From assembly GCF_035989885.1 (NCBI RefSeq), contig NZ_CP108518.1:7245001-7309000 (forward strand): 64,000 bases of DNA, given 5' to 3'. Positions 1-9,148 of the stretch are shown piece by piece. The notes under the pieces were generated by a model that was not told the origin of the DNA, ran no database searches, and was given only the letters and a program-made list of their open reading frames with translations. The number at the start of each line of letters is the position of its first letter. Within the stretch, counting starts at the first letter, position 1. Both the position numbers and the translations under genes were made by a program. Origin of the DNA: Streptomyces sp. NBC_01232 (GTDB lineage: Bacteria > Actinomycetota > Actinomycetes > Streptomycetales > Streptomycetaceae).

Positions 1-1221
1 GGTGAGACCTTCGACGACATCCCGTTCCTGGTCTCCTCCGGCCTGAACCGGGATCGCGACCTGATCATCATGGCCCAGCGCGGCAATCTCTACGACAAGC
101 CCGACCTCGCCTGCCCGGAGCTGGACCGCTTCTACGCCACGTCCGTGGGGCTCCCCTCCTACGCGCCGCAGACGGAACGGCTCCTGCTCGACGCGGTGAA
201 GCAGTGCCGGGACCGTCTGACCGCCGACGGGACCGACCTGAGTGCCTACAACAGCACCGAGAACGCCGCCGACTTCGCCGACCTGCGCACGGCGCTCGGC
301 ATCGAGCAGTGGAACGTCTACGGCCACTCCTACGGCAGCAACCTGGCCATGACCTACCTGCGCCTGCACCCCCAGGGGATCCGCGCGGTCGCGCTCGATT
401 CCATCGCCCCTCCCCAGTCCGTCTCCCTGCCCTTCGCCTGGACCGGCGCCCGGGAGGGCCTCGACCACCTCTACAAGGCATGCGCTGCGGAGCCCCGTTG
501 CAAGAGCCGCTATCCGGACCTCGAGCGCACCCTGAACGAGCAGGTGCGAAAGCTGGAAGCCCGGCCGCTGACGCTGAACGTCCGGCCGCCGCAGGGCGGA
601 GACCCGGTGAAGGTCGTCCTCGACGGCGGCGCGCTGGTGAACCTGCTGGTCGCCAAGGCGATTCCGTTCGCCGACGTCCCGGCGGCGATCGACGAACTCC
701 GCAGCGGACGTCCGGAGCGCTTCGCCCGGGCCCGCGCCGCCGGTTCGCTCCAGGTCGTCGGCCAGACCGCCCACGGTCTGACGAATTCGGTGGTGTGCAG
801 CGAGTGGGTGCCGGATCACTCGGCGTCCGACGTGCTGAAGGCGGGCCGCGAGGCGTTCCCCGACTGGCCGGAGCCGGTCCTGGCCCAGGCGCCTCAACTG
901 GCCTTCCAGGAACAGGTGTGCCGGGTCTGGAACGTCCCGGACCGCACCGCCACGCAGCGGGTGGCTCCCGTGAGCTCGGTGCCGACGCTCTTCCTCAACG
1001 GGACGTTCGACATGAAGACCGGGGCGAGCTGGGCGCAGAGGACGGCCCGTACGCTGCCCCGATCGGCCACCGTGCAGATCCCCGGCATCGGGCACTGGGT
1101 GGTCCCGCAGTCGCCCTGCGCCCAGAAGGTGCTGGCGTCCTTCCTCACCCGTCCGACCGCGCCCGACACCGGCTGCGTGGCGAGCCTCAGGTGGGAACCG
1201 TTCACGATCATCCCGAAGTGA
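1..1221 (+). CDS. Secreted TAP-like alpha/beta hydrolase, type A copy 1 (5' truncated)
   Basis: The reading frame is open from base 1, so the N-terminus and signal peptide lie outside the window. The visible part matches the intact type A paralogue at 4188-5735 almost throughout. It carries the nucleophile elbow GHSYGS (Ser codon 328-330), an acidic-residue region FDMKTGASWA and the histidine motif GIGHWV, then a C-terminal TAP-like domain ending FTIIPK. Known members are exported aminopeptidases that release short peptides from protein N-termini; the exact substrate here is inferred. The type B gene follows after 12 nt with its own GGGAGG ribosome site, so the two are probably co-transcribed. 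Confidence 0.85.
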   Translation, partial: GETFDDIPFLVSSGLNRDRDLIIMAQRGNLYDKPDLACPELDRFYATSVGLPSYAPQTERLLLDAVKQCRDRLTADGTDLSAYNSTENAADFADLRTALGIEQWNVYGHSYGSNLAMTYLRLHPQGIRAVALDSIAPPQSVSLPFAWTGAREGLDHLYKACAAEPRCKSRYPDLERTLNEQVRKLEARPLTLNVRPPQGGDPVKVVLDGGALVNLLVAKAIPFADVPAAIDELRSGRPERFARARAAGSLQVVGQTAHGLTNSVVCSEWVPDHSASDVLKAGREAFPDWPEPVLAQAPQLAFQEQVCRVWNVPDRTATQRVAPVSSVPTLFLNGTFDMKTGASWAQRTARTLPRSATVQIPGIGHWVVPQSPCAQKVLASFLTRPTAPDTGCVASLRWEPFTIIPK

Positions 1222-1233
1222 CCGGGAGGGCAG

Positions 1234-2812
1234 ATGGCACGCCCGCACGTACGACGGTTGCGCACCGGGTCGGCCGCAGTGGCGACCGGAATCCTCGTGA
1301 CCGGCTTGCTCTGCGCGCCCGCGAGCGCGCAGGAGGAGACGCCCGGAGGAGCGAGCGGCACGGTCGCCCGGACCGTGGGCGACGCCCGCTACGAGCCGGG
1401 GGCCTGCCCGAATACGCCGGAGCCGATTCCCGAACTCGAGGGGGCCCGCTGCGGAACGCTCACCGTGCCCGAGAACCGCACCGAGCCGGGCGGCAGAACG
1501 ATCAAGCTCGGCGTCGCGATCGTCCCGGCGGCGGCCGCCGACCCGAAGCCAGACCCGATCGTGTGGCTGGCCGGCGGACCCGGCGACAACGCCGTCTGGG
1601 CGGCGAAGAGGGCGGTCGACGGCGGCCTGAACCGCGACCGGGACGTGATCCTCATGTCCCAGCGCGGGACGTACTCGGCCGACCCGGCGCTCACCTGCCG
1701 CAACATCGACGAGTTCGACGCACGCGCGGTCGGCCTCGTCTGGGACGCGCCCTCCACCGGGCGCGAGCACGTCGATGCGACGAAGGCCTGCCGGGAGAAG
1801 CTGGCGGGCAGCGGGGCCGATCTCACCGCCTACAACGGCATCCAGAGCTCCGCCGACCTCGCGGACCTGCGCACCACGCTCGGCCTCGAGGAGTGGAACG
1901 TCTTCGGCCTCTCCTACGGTACCGACCTGGCGCTCACGTACATGCGCCTGCACCCGGAAGGTATCCGGTCGGTCGGCATCGACGGCATCCTGCCACCGTC
2001 CAAAGCAGGACCGGCGGCGACGTGGCGCAGCGCCCGGCAGGGTTTCGACGGTGTGTTCAAGGCCTGCGCGGAGCAGCCGGCGTGCAACAAGCGCTACCCG
2101 AATCTGTCCGCCACCTTCGACCGCCTGGTCCGCGAACTGGAGGCCGAGCCGGTCACCACCACCGTCACGCTCCCCGACAGCCGGACGCCGGTGAAGGTCG
2201 TCCTGGACGGCGGAGCGCTGGTGAACTGGATGGCCTCCGCCACCCACGTCGCCCCCCGGCATCCCCCGCTCCCTCGACGAGCTGGCCCACGGCAACCCGC
2301 AGCGCGTCGCCGAGCACTGGGTGGGCGCCAAGACCGATCCGCACAACTTCGGCCACATCTCCCACGGCCTCGCCTACGGCGTGTTCTGCAGCGAGTGGAT
2401 GCCGTACGAAACCGACGCCCAGGTCCTGCGGGCCGGCCGGGAAGCGTTCCCGGCCTTCCCCTCCTCGGTCCTGGCCCAGGCGCCGCAGCTTCCCTTCCTG
2501 CGCGAGGACTGCGACGAGGCCTGGAACATCCCGGCGGCCCCCCGCTCGGTCCGGGACGTCACGCGCAGCGACATCCCTACCCTCGTTGTCTCAGGCGGCT
2601 TCGACGCCCAGACCGGCGCCGACAACGGCCCGTACGTCGCCCGCACCCTGAGCCGCGCCACGGTCGTCACGATCCCCTACGTGCCCCACGGGGCGATCGT
2701 CTACTCGAAGTGCGCCCAAGCCATCACCGTCTCCTTCTTCGACACCGCGACCGCCCCGGACACTGCCTGTGTCAAGGACCTCAAGCCCCCGCAGTTCGAG
2801 ATCGCTCCATGA
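1234..2812 (+). pseudogene. Secreted TAP-like alpha/beta hydrolase, type B copy 1, frameshifted
   Basis: The ATG follows GGGAGG. A signal peptide covers about residues 1-32, and the nucleophile elbow GLSYGT has Ser227. The frame matches type B copy 2 (5748-7352) until about residue 340. There a run of six C (2252-2257) replaces the five expected from the paralogue, and the rest of the protein, including SGGFDAQTGADNG and VPHGAIV, continues in the +1 frame to 2812. One extra C explains the break. Without repair the frame runs to 3009 and loses the acid and base of the catalytic triad. Removing one C gives about 525 residues, close to the 534 of copy 2. It may be a sequencing error, a recent pseudogene or a slippage-corrected gene; the sequence alone cannot decide. 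Confidence 0.85.
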
Positions 2813-2914
2813 GACGACCCGGCTCCGGCGTGCCCCCGGGGGACCGGTTGACGGTGGCTTTCCGGGCATCGATCGCGTCGTGGCCGCTGGACTTCAAGAA
2901 AGAAGGTGGTGTCC

Positions 2915-4012
2915 GTGAATCGGATGGTGTCGCTCTGCACCGCCGGGGGCGCCATGGTTGCGGTAGTACTGGCCGGTGTCGCAAACCCGCAGGCACACGC
3001 GACCGCTGACGACCGCGAGAAGCGGAGCGCGGAGGTTCTCCAGGAGCTGGTGCCTTCTCCTGGTGGTCCGGGCTGTGCGGCAGCTGTCGGCAGGCGGGGA
3101 AGCGTTGTCTGGGAGGCGGGGAGAGGGAAGGCCGATCTGACGGCCGGGCGAGCCATCACCTCCAAGACGGTCTTCGACATGGCATCCAACTCCAAGCAAT
3201 TCACCGCAGAAGCCGTCCTTTTGCTGGCCGGGCGGCACCAACTCGCGTTGAACGAATCCCTGTCCGATTTTCTCGACAGCCCGCCCGCCTGGACGCGGGA
3301 CGTCACGCTGGGCGATCTGATGCGTCATACCAGCGGCATCACCGACTATCAGGATCTGCTGGAGGCCAAAGGCATCAAGCTGACGGATCCGGCAGGCCAG
3401 AAGGAAGCGATCGCAGCCATCCTCGGCTCACGGCCGGAAGATCCGCCAGGTGAGCGCTTCTCCTACTCCAACTCCAACTACGTTCTCCTGGCGCATGTCG
3501 TCGAGAGGGTCACCGGCAAGCCGTTCGCGACCTTCCTCCAACAGGAATTCTTCGCCCCGCTGCACCTGCGCATGGCTCTGTCCCCTGCGGTGGACGTTCC
3601 CGGCAAGGCGAAGTCGTACGACGAGAAGGACGGCTCCTTCACTTCCGTTTCCTCCCCCTGGAAACAGTACGGAGACGGGTCCGTCCAAACGACTCCTGGG
3701 GAATTCGTCCGCTGGGCCGACAATTACCGCACCGGTCGCATCGGTGGAAAGGAATTGCTCACCGGCGTCACCGAGGGAGCGGTGAGTGTGGGTGACGTTC
3801 TGCGCCGCCGCGGCATCGAAGAAGGGCGGTACGGGGCCGGAATCCTCCTTCTCCCCGACAGGAGCCTGGTGCACCGCGGCGACTGGGAGGGATTTCACAG
3901 CACCTTCATCGTGAGCCCGGACCGCAACACTGCCGTAACCGTCGCGTGCAACGTGGATTCCCCCGACAATTTCGGCGCGGCCAATCGGTTGCTGGACATA
4001 TGGGCCAAATGA
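2915..4012 (+). CDS. Secreted beta-lactamase-family serine hydrolase
   Basis: About 365 residues with a signal peptide (roughly 1-28). The class C beta-lactamase/DD-peptidase fold shows Ser91-x-x-Lys94 in MASNSKQFTA, Tyr184-Ser-Asn186 in YSNSNY and the typical HTSGI motif. Such enzymes are D,D-peptidases, esterases or aminopeptidases acting outside the cell; which applies here is not visible. The GTG at 2915 is preferred because AAAGAAGG ends 8 nt upstream; in-frame GTGs at 2906 and 2909 abut that site. Codon use is looser than in the flanking hydrolases (more TTG, CAA, TCA, AAT), suggesting separate acquisition. The gene splits the two A-B hydrolase modules. Confidence 0.85.
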   Translation: MNRMVSLCTAGGAMVAVVLAGVANPQAHATADDREKRSAEVLQELVPSPGGPGCAAAVGRRGSVVWEAGRGKADLTAGRAITSKTVFDMASNSKQFTAEAVLLLAGRHQLALNESLSDFLDSPPAWTRDVTLGDLMRHTSGITDYQDLLEAKGIKLTDPAGQKEAIAAILGSRPEDPPGERFSYSNSNYVLLAHVVERVTGKPFATFLQQEFFAPLHLRMALSPAVDVPGKAKSYDEKDGSFTSVSSPWKQYGDGSVQTTPGEFVRWADNYRTGRIGGKELLTGVTEGAVSVGDVLRRRGIEEGRYGAGILLLPDRSLVHRGDWEGFHSTFIVSPDRNTAVTVACNVDSPDNFGAANRLLDIWAK

Positions 4013-4187
4013 CCGATGGATATCACCCCGCGACCGGTTCGGACAGGCCGGGGGGTTACGGATCGTGACCGCTCCGCGTGCACCCGAACGCGTCACCCGG
4101 TAGCGTCGAAGACGCGCGTTCCGCCCAAACCGTTGAGGCCCGGTCCGTCAGTGGCCGCCGCCGAAGCCGGCAGAGGAACGAGATCAC

Positions 4188-5735
4188 ATGCCAAAGCCCC
4201 GCATCCACGCGGTGACTGCTGCGGCTGCTCTGGCTTTCCTGGCAGCACTGGGCCCCACGCCGAGCAGCGCCTCATCGACACCTGTCCAGGCCGCCGGGCC
4301 CAGCCCGGCAGCCCCCCGGTTCGTGCCGGGCGCCTGCCCGAAGCCGCCCGAGCCCATCGAAGCGCTGAGCGACGCAGAGTGCGGTTTCCTGGAGGTCCCC
4401 GAGAACCGTTCCCGCCCCGACAGCCGGATCATCAGACTGGCCGTGGCGAGAATTCCGGCCGCGGCGGAGAAGCCGGCCGCCGACCCGGTGGTGTTCATGG
4501 CGGGCGGCCCCGGCGCCGACACGTTCGACGACATTCCGTTCCTCATCGACTCCGGTCTGAACAAGGACCGCGAGTTGATCGTCATGGCCCAGCGCGGCAA
4601 CCTCTACAACCGGCCGAACCTGGCCTGCCCGGAGCTCGACCGGTTCAACGAGCAGGCTGTGGGCCTGGGGTCCGACTCACAGCAGGCGGAACAGATCATG
4701 CTGAAGGCGGTGAAGGACTGCCGGGGCCGTCTGACGGCCGACGGCGCCGACCTGAGCGCCTACAACAGCACGGAGAACGCGGCGGACTTCGCCGACCTGC
4801 GGCGCGCGCTGGACATCCCCCAGTGGAACGTCTACGGCTACTCCTACGGCAGCGATCTGGCCCTCACGTACCTGCGCCTGCACCCCGAGGGAATCCGGGC
4901 GGTGGCGATCGACTCGGTCGTACCTCCCCAGACCGTGACCCTGCCGTGGGGATGGAGCAGTGCCGCTGAGGGGATCGACAACATCTTTGCGGCGTGCGCG
5001 GTGCAGCCCGCCTGCAAGGACCGGTACCCGGACCTTCCCCGACTCCTGACGGAGCAGGTGCGCAAGCTGGAGGCCAACCCCCTGACGCTGAACGTCACAC
5101 CGAAGGGCGGGGACAAGCCGGTCAGGACCGTCCTCGACGGGGGCGCACTGCTGAACCTGATCGTCGCCTCCAACCCCCGGTCCAAGGACCTGCCGGCGGC
5201 GCTCGACGAGCTCAGCCGCGGCAACCCGGAGCGCTTCGCACAGGCTCGCGCCGCCGGCTCGGTCCAGAAGACCGGCGAGTTCGCACACGGCCTGACGAAC
5301 TCGATCGTGTGCAGCGAGTGGGCGCCGGGGTACTCGGAAGCCGACGTGCTGCAGGCGGGGCGCAAGGCCTTCCCCGGGTGGCCGGACACGGTCCTGGCCC
5401 AGGTGCCGCAGCTGCCGTTCGAGTATCCGGCGTGCGGGATCTGGAACGTTCCGGACCGCACGGACGTCCAGCGGGTGGCCACGGTCAGCTCGGTGCCGGC
5501 GCTCGTCGTCTCCGGCACGTTCGACGTGAAGACCGGAGCGAGCTGGGCGAAGGACGCGGCCGGGAACCTGTCCCGCTCGACGGCCGTGGAGGTCCCCGGG
5601 ATCGGCCACTGGGTGGTAGCGCAGTCGCCGTGCGCGCAACGCGTACTGGCCTCGTTCCTCGCTCGCCCGACCGCGCCCGACACCGGTTGCGTGGACGGTC
5701 TCGAACCCGGACCGTTCACGATCATCCCGAAGTGA
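4188..5735 (+). CDS. Secreted TAP-like alpha/beta hydrolase, type A copy 2
   Basis: 515 residues. A signal peptide (about 1-29, ending near PSSASS) precedes a mature alpha/beta hydrolase with GYSYGS (Ser219), the region FDVKTGASWA supplying the acid and GIGHWV supplying the base. The last third is the TAP C-terminal-like domain with conserved Cys residues (CSEW, SPCAQ) that probably form disulfides. The family includes the tripeptidyl aminopeptidases of Streptomyces. The intact copy of the gene truncated at the window start; both end in FTIIPK. GAGGA lies about 11 nt before the ATG. The type B partner starts 12 nt after its stop, so the two form an operon. Confidence 0.88.
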   Translation: MPKPRIHAVTAAAALAFLAALGPTPSSASSTPVQAAGPSPAAPRFVPGACPKPPEPIEALSDAECGFLEVPENRSRPDSRIIRLAVARIPAAAEKPAADPVVFMAGGPGADTFDDIPFLIDSGLNKDRELIVMAQRGNLYNRPNLACPELDRFNEQAVGLGSDSQQAEQIMLKAVKDCRGRLTADGADLSAYNSTENAADFADLRRALDIPQWNVYGYSYGSDLALTYLRLHPEGIRAVAIDSVVPPQTVTLPWGWSSAAEGIDNIFAACAVQPACKDRYPDLPRLLTEQVRKLEANPLTLNVTPKGGDKPVRTVLDGGALLNLIVASNPRSKDLPAALDELSRGNPERFAQARAAGSVQKTGEFAHGLTNSIVCSEWAPGYSEADVLQAGRKAFPGWPDTVLAQVPQLPFEYPACGIWNVPDRTDVQRVATVSSVPALVVSGTFDVKTGASWAKDAAGNLSRSTAVEVPGIGHWVVAQSPCAQRVLASFLARPTAPDTGCVDGLEPGPFTIIPK

Positions 5736-5747
5736 CCGGGAGGACAG

Positions 5748-7352
5748 ATGACTCTCCACCAAGCGCCCCGTCGTCGCCGCACGACAGGTCGACTCCTGGC
5801 CACCTCGGCCGGAATGGCGACCGGCCTCCTCGTCACCGGCCTGCTCGCAGCGCCCTCCCAGGCTGAGCCGAGCCCCGACACCACCACCGGAGCGCCGATC
5901 GGCACGACCGCCCGGACGGTGGGTGACGCCAGGTACGAACCCGGGCCCTGCCCGAAGACGCCGGAACCGATCGAAGCGCTGGAAGGGGCCCGCTGCGGAA
6001 CGCTCACCGTGCCCGAGAACCGCGCCGAACCGGGCAGCCGGACGATCGAACTCGGTGTTGCGATCGTGCCCGCCAAGTCCGACCATCCGAAACCCGACCC
6101 CATCGTGTGGCTCGCGGGCGGCCCCGGAGACGACGCGGTGGGGGAGGCGAAGCTGGCCATCGACGGCGGCCTGAACCGCGACCGTGACGTGATCTTCATG
6201 TCCCAGCGGGGCACGTACTCGGCCGACCCCGATGCACTGTGCCCCAACATCGACGAGTTCAACGCACGCGTGGTCGGCCTCGTCTACGACGCGCCGTCCA
6301 CCGAACGCCAGCACGTCGAGGCCACGAAGGCCTGCCGCGACAAGCTGGTGGCCAGCGGCATCGACCTCAGTGCCTACAACGACACCGAGAGCGCCGCCGA
6401 CTACGACGACCTGCGCAAGGCGCTGGGCATCGGGCAGTGGAACCTGTACGGCATCTCCTACGGCACCAACCTGGCGCTGGCCTACATGCGCCTGCACCCC
6501 GACGGGCTCCGCTCAGTGGGCCTCGACGGCATCCTGCCGCCGTCCACCGGCGGCTCGGCCTCGACCTGGAAGAGCTTCCGGCAGGGCACCGACGGCCTGT
6601 TCAAGGCCTGCGCGGAGCAGCCGGCGTGCAACAAGCGCTACCCGAACCTGTCGGCCACCTTCGAGAAGCTCGTCAACGACCTCGAGGCCAAGCCGGTCAC
6701 CACCACTGTCACGCTCCCCGGCAGCGACAAGCCGGTGAAGGTCGTGCTGGACGGCGGAATGCTGGTGAACTGGCTGACCTCCGCCACCCACACGGCCGAG
6801 TCCGTGCCCCGGGCCCTCGACGAGCTGGCGAACGGAAACCCGCAGCGGGTCGCGCAGCAGTGGGCGTCCTGGAGGACCAACCCCAAGGGCATCGGAGTGA
6901 CTTCGCACGGCCTCGTCTACGGCGTCTTCTGCAGCCAGTGGACCCCGTACGAGACCCAGGAACAGGCACTCAAGGCCGGCCAGGAAGCGTTCCCGGGCTT
7001 CCCCGCCTCGGTGCAGGCCCAGGCCCCGCTGCTCACCTCCCTCCGTCCGGACTGCGACGTCTGGAACATCCCCCCGGCCGCACGCTCGATCCGGGACGTC
7101 ACGAGCGGCGACATCCCCACCCTCGCCCTGTCCGGTGCGTTCGACGCCCAGACCGGCGCGGACAACGGGCCGTACGTCGCCCGTACGCTCAGCAACGCCA
7201 AGGTCGTCACGATCCCCTACGAGCCGCACGTGGTGTTCGCCACCTCGAAGTGCGCCCAGGACATCGCCGTCTCCTTCTTCGACACCCCGGCCGCACCGAA
7301 GACCGACTGCCTGAACGGCCTCGAACCGCCCGAGTTCGAGATCGGCCCCTGA
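5748..7352 (+). CDS. Secreted TAP-like alpha/beta hydrolase, type B copy 2
   Basis: 534 residues with a Tat- or Sec-like signal peptide (RRRRTTGRLL at the N-terminus, hydrophobic to about residue 42). The nucleophile elbow is GISYGT (Ser237); the acid lies in SGAFDAQTGADNG and the base is probably His in YEPHVVF. A TAP-like C-terminal domain ends in FEIGP. Type B proteins differ from type A by MSQRGTY instead of MAQRGNL and by a different triad-His context, so the module pairs two related but non-identical exopeptidases. The 12-nt junction with the upstream gene (GGGAGGACAG before the ATG) is nearly identical to that of the first module, pointing to duplication as a unit. Confidence 0.88.
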   Translation: MTLHQAPRRRRTTGRLLATSAGMATGLLVTGLLAAPSQAEPSPDTTTGAPIGTTARTVGDARYEPGPCPKTPEPIEALEGARCGTLTVPENRAEPGSRTIELGVAIVPAKSDHPKPDPIVWLAGGPGDDAVGEAKLAIDGGLNRDRDVIFMSQRGTYSADPDALCPNIDEFNARVVGLVYDAPSTERQHVEATKACRDKLVASGIDLSAYNDTESAADYDDLRKALGIGQWNLYGISYGTNLALAYMRLHPDGLRSVGLDGILPPSTGGSASTWKSFRQGTDGLFKACAEQPACNKRYPNLSATFEKLVNDLEAKPVTTTVTLPGSDKPVKVVLDGGMLVNWLTSATHTAESVPRALDELANGNPQRVAQQWASWRTNPKGIGVTSHGLVYGVFCSQWTPYETQEQALKAGQEAFPGFPASVQAQAPLLTSLRPDCDVWNIPPAARSIRDVTSGDIPTLALSGAFDAQTGADNGPYVARTLSNAKVVTIPYEPHVVFATSKCAQDIAVSFFDTPAAPKTDCLNGLEPPEFEIGP

Positions 7353-7478
7353 GCCGGCGGCCGCTCGACGGCGAACAGCCCGGGCCCAGCTGACCGGACA
7401 TGCGAATCGTTGTAGGCTCCGGGGACCGCCCTTGACCCGCGAGAGCAGGCAGGGAGCAGACACATCGGGAGTATTCGC

Positions 7479-7898
7479 ATGCTTCGTACCATGTTCAAGT
7501 CCAAGATCCACCGGGCCACCGTCACCCAGGCCGACCTGCACTACGTCGGCTCCGTGACCGTCGACGCCGACCTGCTGGACGCGGCCGATCTGCTGCCCGG
7601 GGAGCTCGTCCACATCGTGGACATCACCAACGGGGCGCGGCTCGAGACCTACGTCATCGAGGGCGAGCGCGGGTCCGGGGTCATCGGCATCAACGGCGCC
7701 GCCGCGCATCTGGTGCACCCCGGTGACCTGGTCATCCTCATCAGCTACGCGCAGGTCGAGGATGCCGAGGCCCGGGTGTTCAAGCCCCGCGTCGTGCACG
7801 TGGACGCCGACAACCGGATCGTCGAGCTGGGGGCGGACGCCTCCGCTCCGGTGCCGGGTACGGATCAGCGGCGCAGCCCGCACGCCGTGGCTCTCTGA
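7479..7898 (+). CDS. panD: Aspartate 1-decarboxylase proenzyme
   Basis: 139 residues, matching PanD throughout its core. The enzyme makes beta-alanine from L-aspartate for pantothenate and CoA synthesis in the cytoplasm. The self-processing site Gly24-Ser25 (HYVGSV) is present; cleavage there would create the pyruvoyl group on Ser25. Lys9 and the GINGAAAHL motif are conserved. The C-terminus (about residues 118-139) extends past the usual core and looks disordered. GGGAG lies 8 nt before the ATG. The GNAT gene begins 15 nt downstream, suggesting an operon of three genes through 8887. Several actinobacterial PanD proteins are matured with help from an acetyltransferase-like factor; whether the neighbour does this is speculation. 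Confidence 0.95.
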   Translation: MLRTMFKSKIHRATVTQADLHYVGSVTVDADLLDAADLLPGELVHIVDITNGARLETYVIEGERGSGVIGINGAAAHLVHPGDLVILISYAQVEDAEARVFKPRVVHVDADNRIVELGADASAPVPGTDQRRSPHAVAL

Positions 7899-7913
7899 GA
7901 GAGGTCCAGGAGC

Positions 7914-8255
7914 ATGCCGATCGAGTTCCGGGACGACCGTGAAGCCGGACGGCTGCTCGCCGTCGAGGACGGGGCGGTCGTCGGCCACATCGCGTACTTC
8001 GTGCTCGCCGATGCGCCCCACGCCCTGGTCGCGGTGCACACCATCGTCGACCAGGGCCACGAGGGCCGCGGGATCGCGGGCGGGCTGGTGAAGACCTTCT
8101 ACCGGATCGCCGCCGCCGAGGGCGTTCCCGTGGTGCCGCTCTGCCCGTACGCGGCGAGCTGGGCCGCGAAACACCCCGACCAGGCGCCCGAGCCGGCCGA
8201 CGGGGTCGTCCTGGCGGCCAAGGCGCAGCTCGCCTCGGCCTCCGGCCTCTGGTGA
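7914..8255 (+). CDS. Small GNAT-type N-acetyltransferase (YjdJ-like)
   Basis: 113 residues forming a minimal GNAT fold. The acetyl-CoA pyrophosphate loop is QGHEGRGIAGGL (around residues 43-55) and the strand VPLCPYAASW follows, typical of the short GNAT_2/YjdJ family. The substrate is unknown. An AGGTCCAGGAG-like site precedes the ATG. The stop overlaps the next GTG (GTGA), so translation is coupled to the racemase-like gene. An actinobacterial operon of panD with an acetyltransferase is suggestive, but no direct evidence for PanD modification is visible. Confidence 0.8.
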   Translation: MPIEFRDDREAGRLLAVEDGAVVGHIAYFVLADAPHALVAVHTIVDQGHEGRGIAGGLVKTFYRIAAAEGVPVVPLCPYAASWAAKHPDQAPEPADGVVLAAKAQLASASGLW

Positions 8256-8887
8256 CCGGGCTGCTCCTGCTGCACACCTCGCCCGTGCACGTCCCGGTCT
8301 TCGACGCCCTGCGCGACCGCGACCATCCGGGAGCCGTCCTACGGCACCTGGTGGCGCCGGAGCTGTTGGACCGGGCTCGCGCCGAAGGGCCGGAGTCGGT
8401 GGCTCCGGCCCTGTTGGGGCTGCTCGCCGGAGCGGGACCCGGGCCCGTGCTGGTCACCTGCTCGACGATCGGGGCGACGGCCGAGTCCCTGGCCCCGGCG
8501 CTCGGCGCCCCGGTGCTGCGGGTGGACCGGCCGATGGCCGCCTACGCGGTACGGGCCGGTGCGCGGATCGCCGTACTGGCGGCCCTGGAGTCCACCCTCG
8601 CCCCGACCCGGGAGCTGCTGGCCGAGGAGGCCGGCGAGCGGCCCGTGTCGATCGTCACGCACCTGGTCGACGGGGCCTGGGACCGCTTCGAGGCCGGGGA
8701 CACCGCCGGCTACCTCGCCCGCGTGGCCGAGGCCGCCGAGGAGGCCGCCGTCACCGGCGCCGACGTCATCGTGCTGGCCCAGGCCTCCATGGCGGGGGCC
8801 GCGGACCTGGCCACGGGCCGGATCCCCGTACTCTCCAGTCCGGCCCCGGGCCTTGCCGCAGGCCTGGCCATGTGTTCGGCCTGCTAG
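8252..8887 (+). CDS. Asp/Glu/hydantoin racemase-family protein
   Basis: 211 residues. The first half holds the family's catalytic cysteine context VTCSTIG, followed by the LRVDRPMA segment. The second half contains VIVLAQASMAG, where two-cysteine racemases would have their second catalytic Cys; here it is Ala-Ser. Family members interconvert amino-acid stereoisomers or act as maleate isomerases or decarboxylases, some with a single Cys. A simple two-base racemase is therefore unlikely and the reaction is not assignable. The GTG start overlaps the upstream stop by 4 nt, so it is the last gene of the panD operon. Confidence 0.75.
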   Translation: MTGLLLLHTSPVHVPVFDALRDRDHPGAVLRHLVAPELLDRARAEGPESVAPALLGLLAGAGPGPVLVTCSTIGATAESLAPALGAPVLRVDRPMAAYAVRAGARIAVLAALESTLAPTRELLAEEAGERPVSIVTHLVDGAWDRFEAGDTAGYLARVAEAAEEAAVTGADVIVLAQASMAGAADLATGRIPVLSSPAPGLAAGLAMCSAC

Positions 8888-8937
8888 GGGGTGTCCTGGG
8901 CAGGCATACCTGCCGAATTCGGGGGAAAGTGGCCCGT

Positions 8938-9141
8938 ATGGTGCGAAAGCGAGACGCAGAAGAGACGCAGCCGCCCGTCCCGGGCCCCGACCCGGTACCG
9001 GGGCCAGGGCCCGGACCGTTCCCCGACCCCGAGCCCATGCCGCGGCCCGCGCCGCCCGTGCCCGGCCCGGTTCCCGAGCCGGACCCGATCCCGCCGCCGC
9101 CGGGGCCCGCGCCGATCCCGCAGCCCGGACCCCTCAGCTGA
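8938..9141 (+). CDS. Short proline-rich protein
   Basis: 67 residues, over 40% proline, in PGPDP/PGPGP-style repeats after a basic start MVRKRDAEE. There is no signal peptide, membrane segment or recognisable domain. A GGGGGAAAG site precedes the ATG by about 8 nt, which supports translation, but the composition alone would keep many frames open. It converges on gnd, whose stop lies 8 nt beyond. Function unknown; it could be a disordered linker protein or a spurious frame. Confidence 0.4.
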   Translation: MVRKRDAEETQPPVPGPDPVPGPGPGPFPDPEPMPRPAPPVPGPVPEPDPIPPPPGPAPIPQPGPLS

Positions 9142-9148
9142 CGGTGCC

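Noticed and set aside
4677..6497. Long minus-strand frames across the hydrolase genes
   Set aside because: Composition is that of antisense DNA and the same frames recur opposite both copies of the module.
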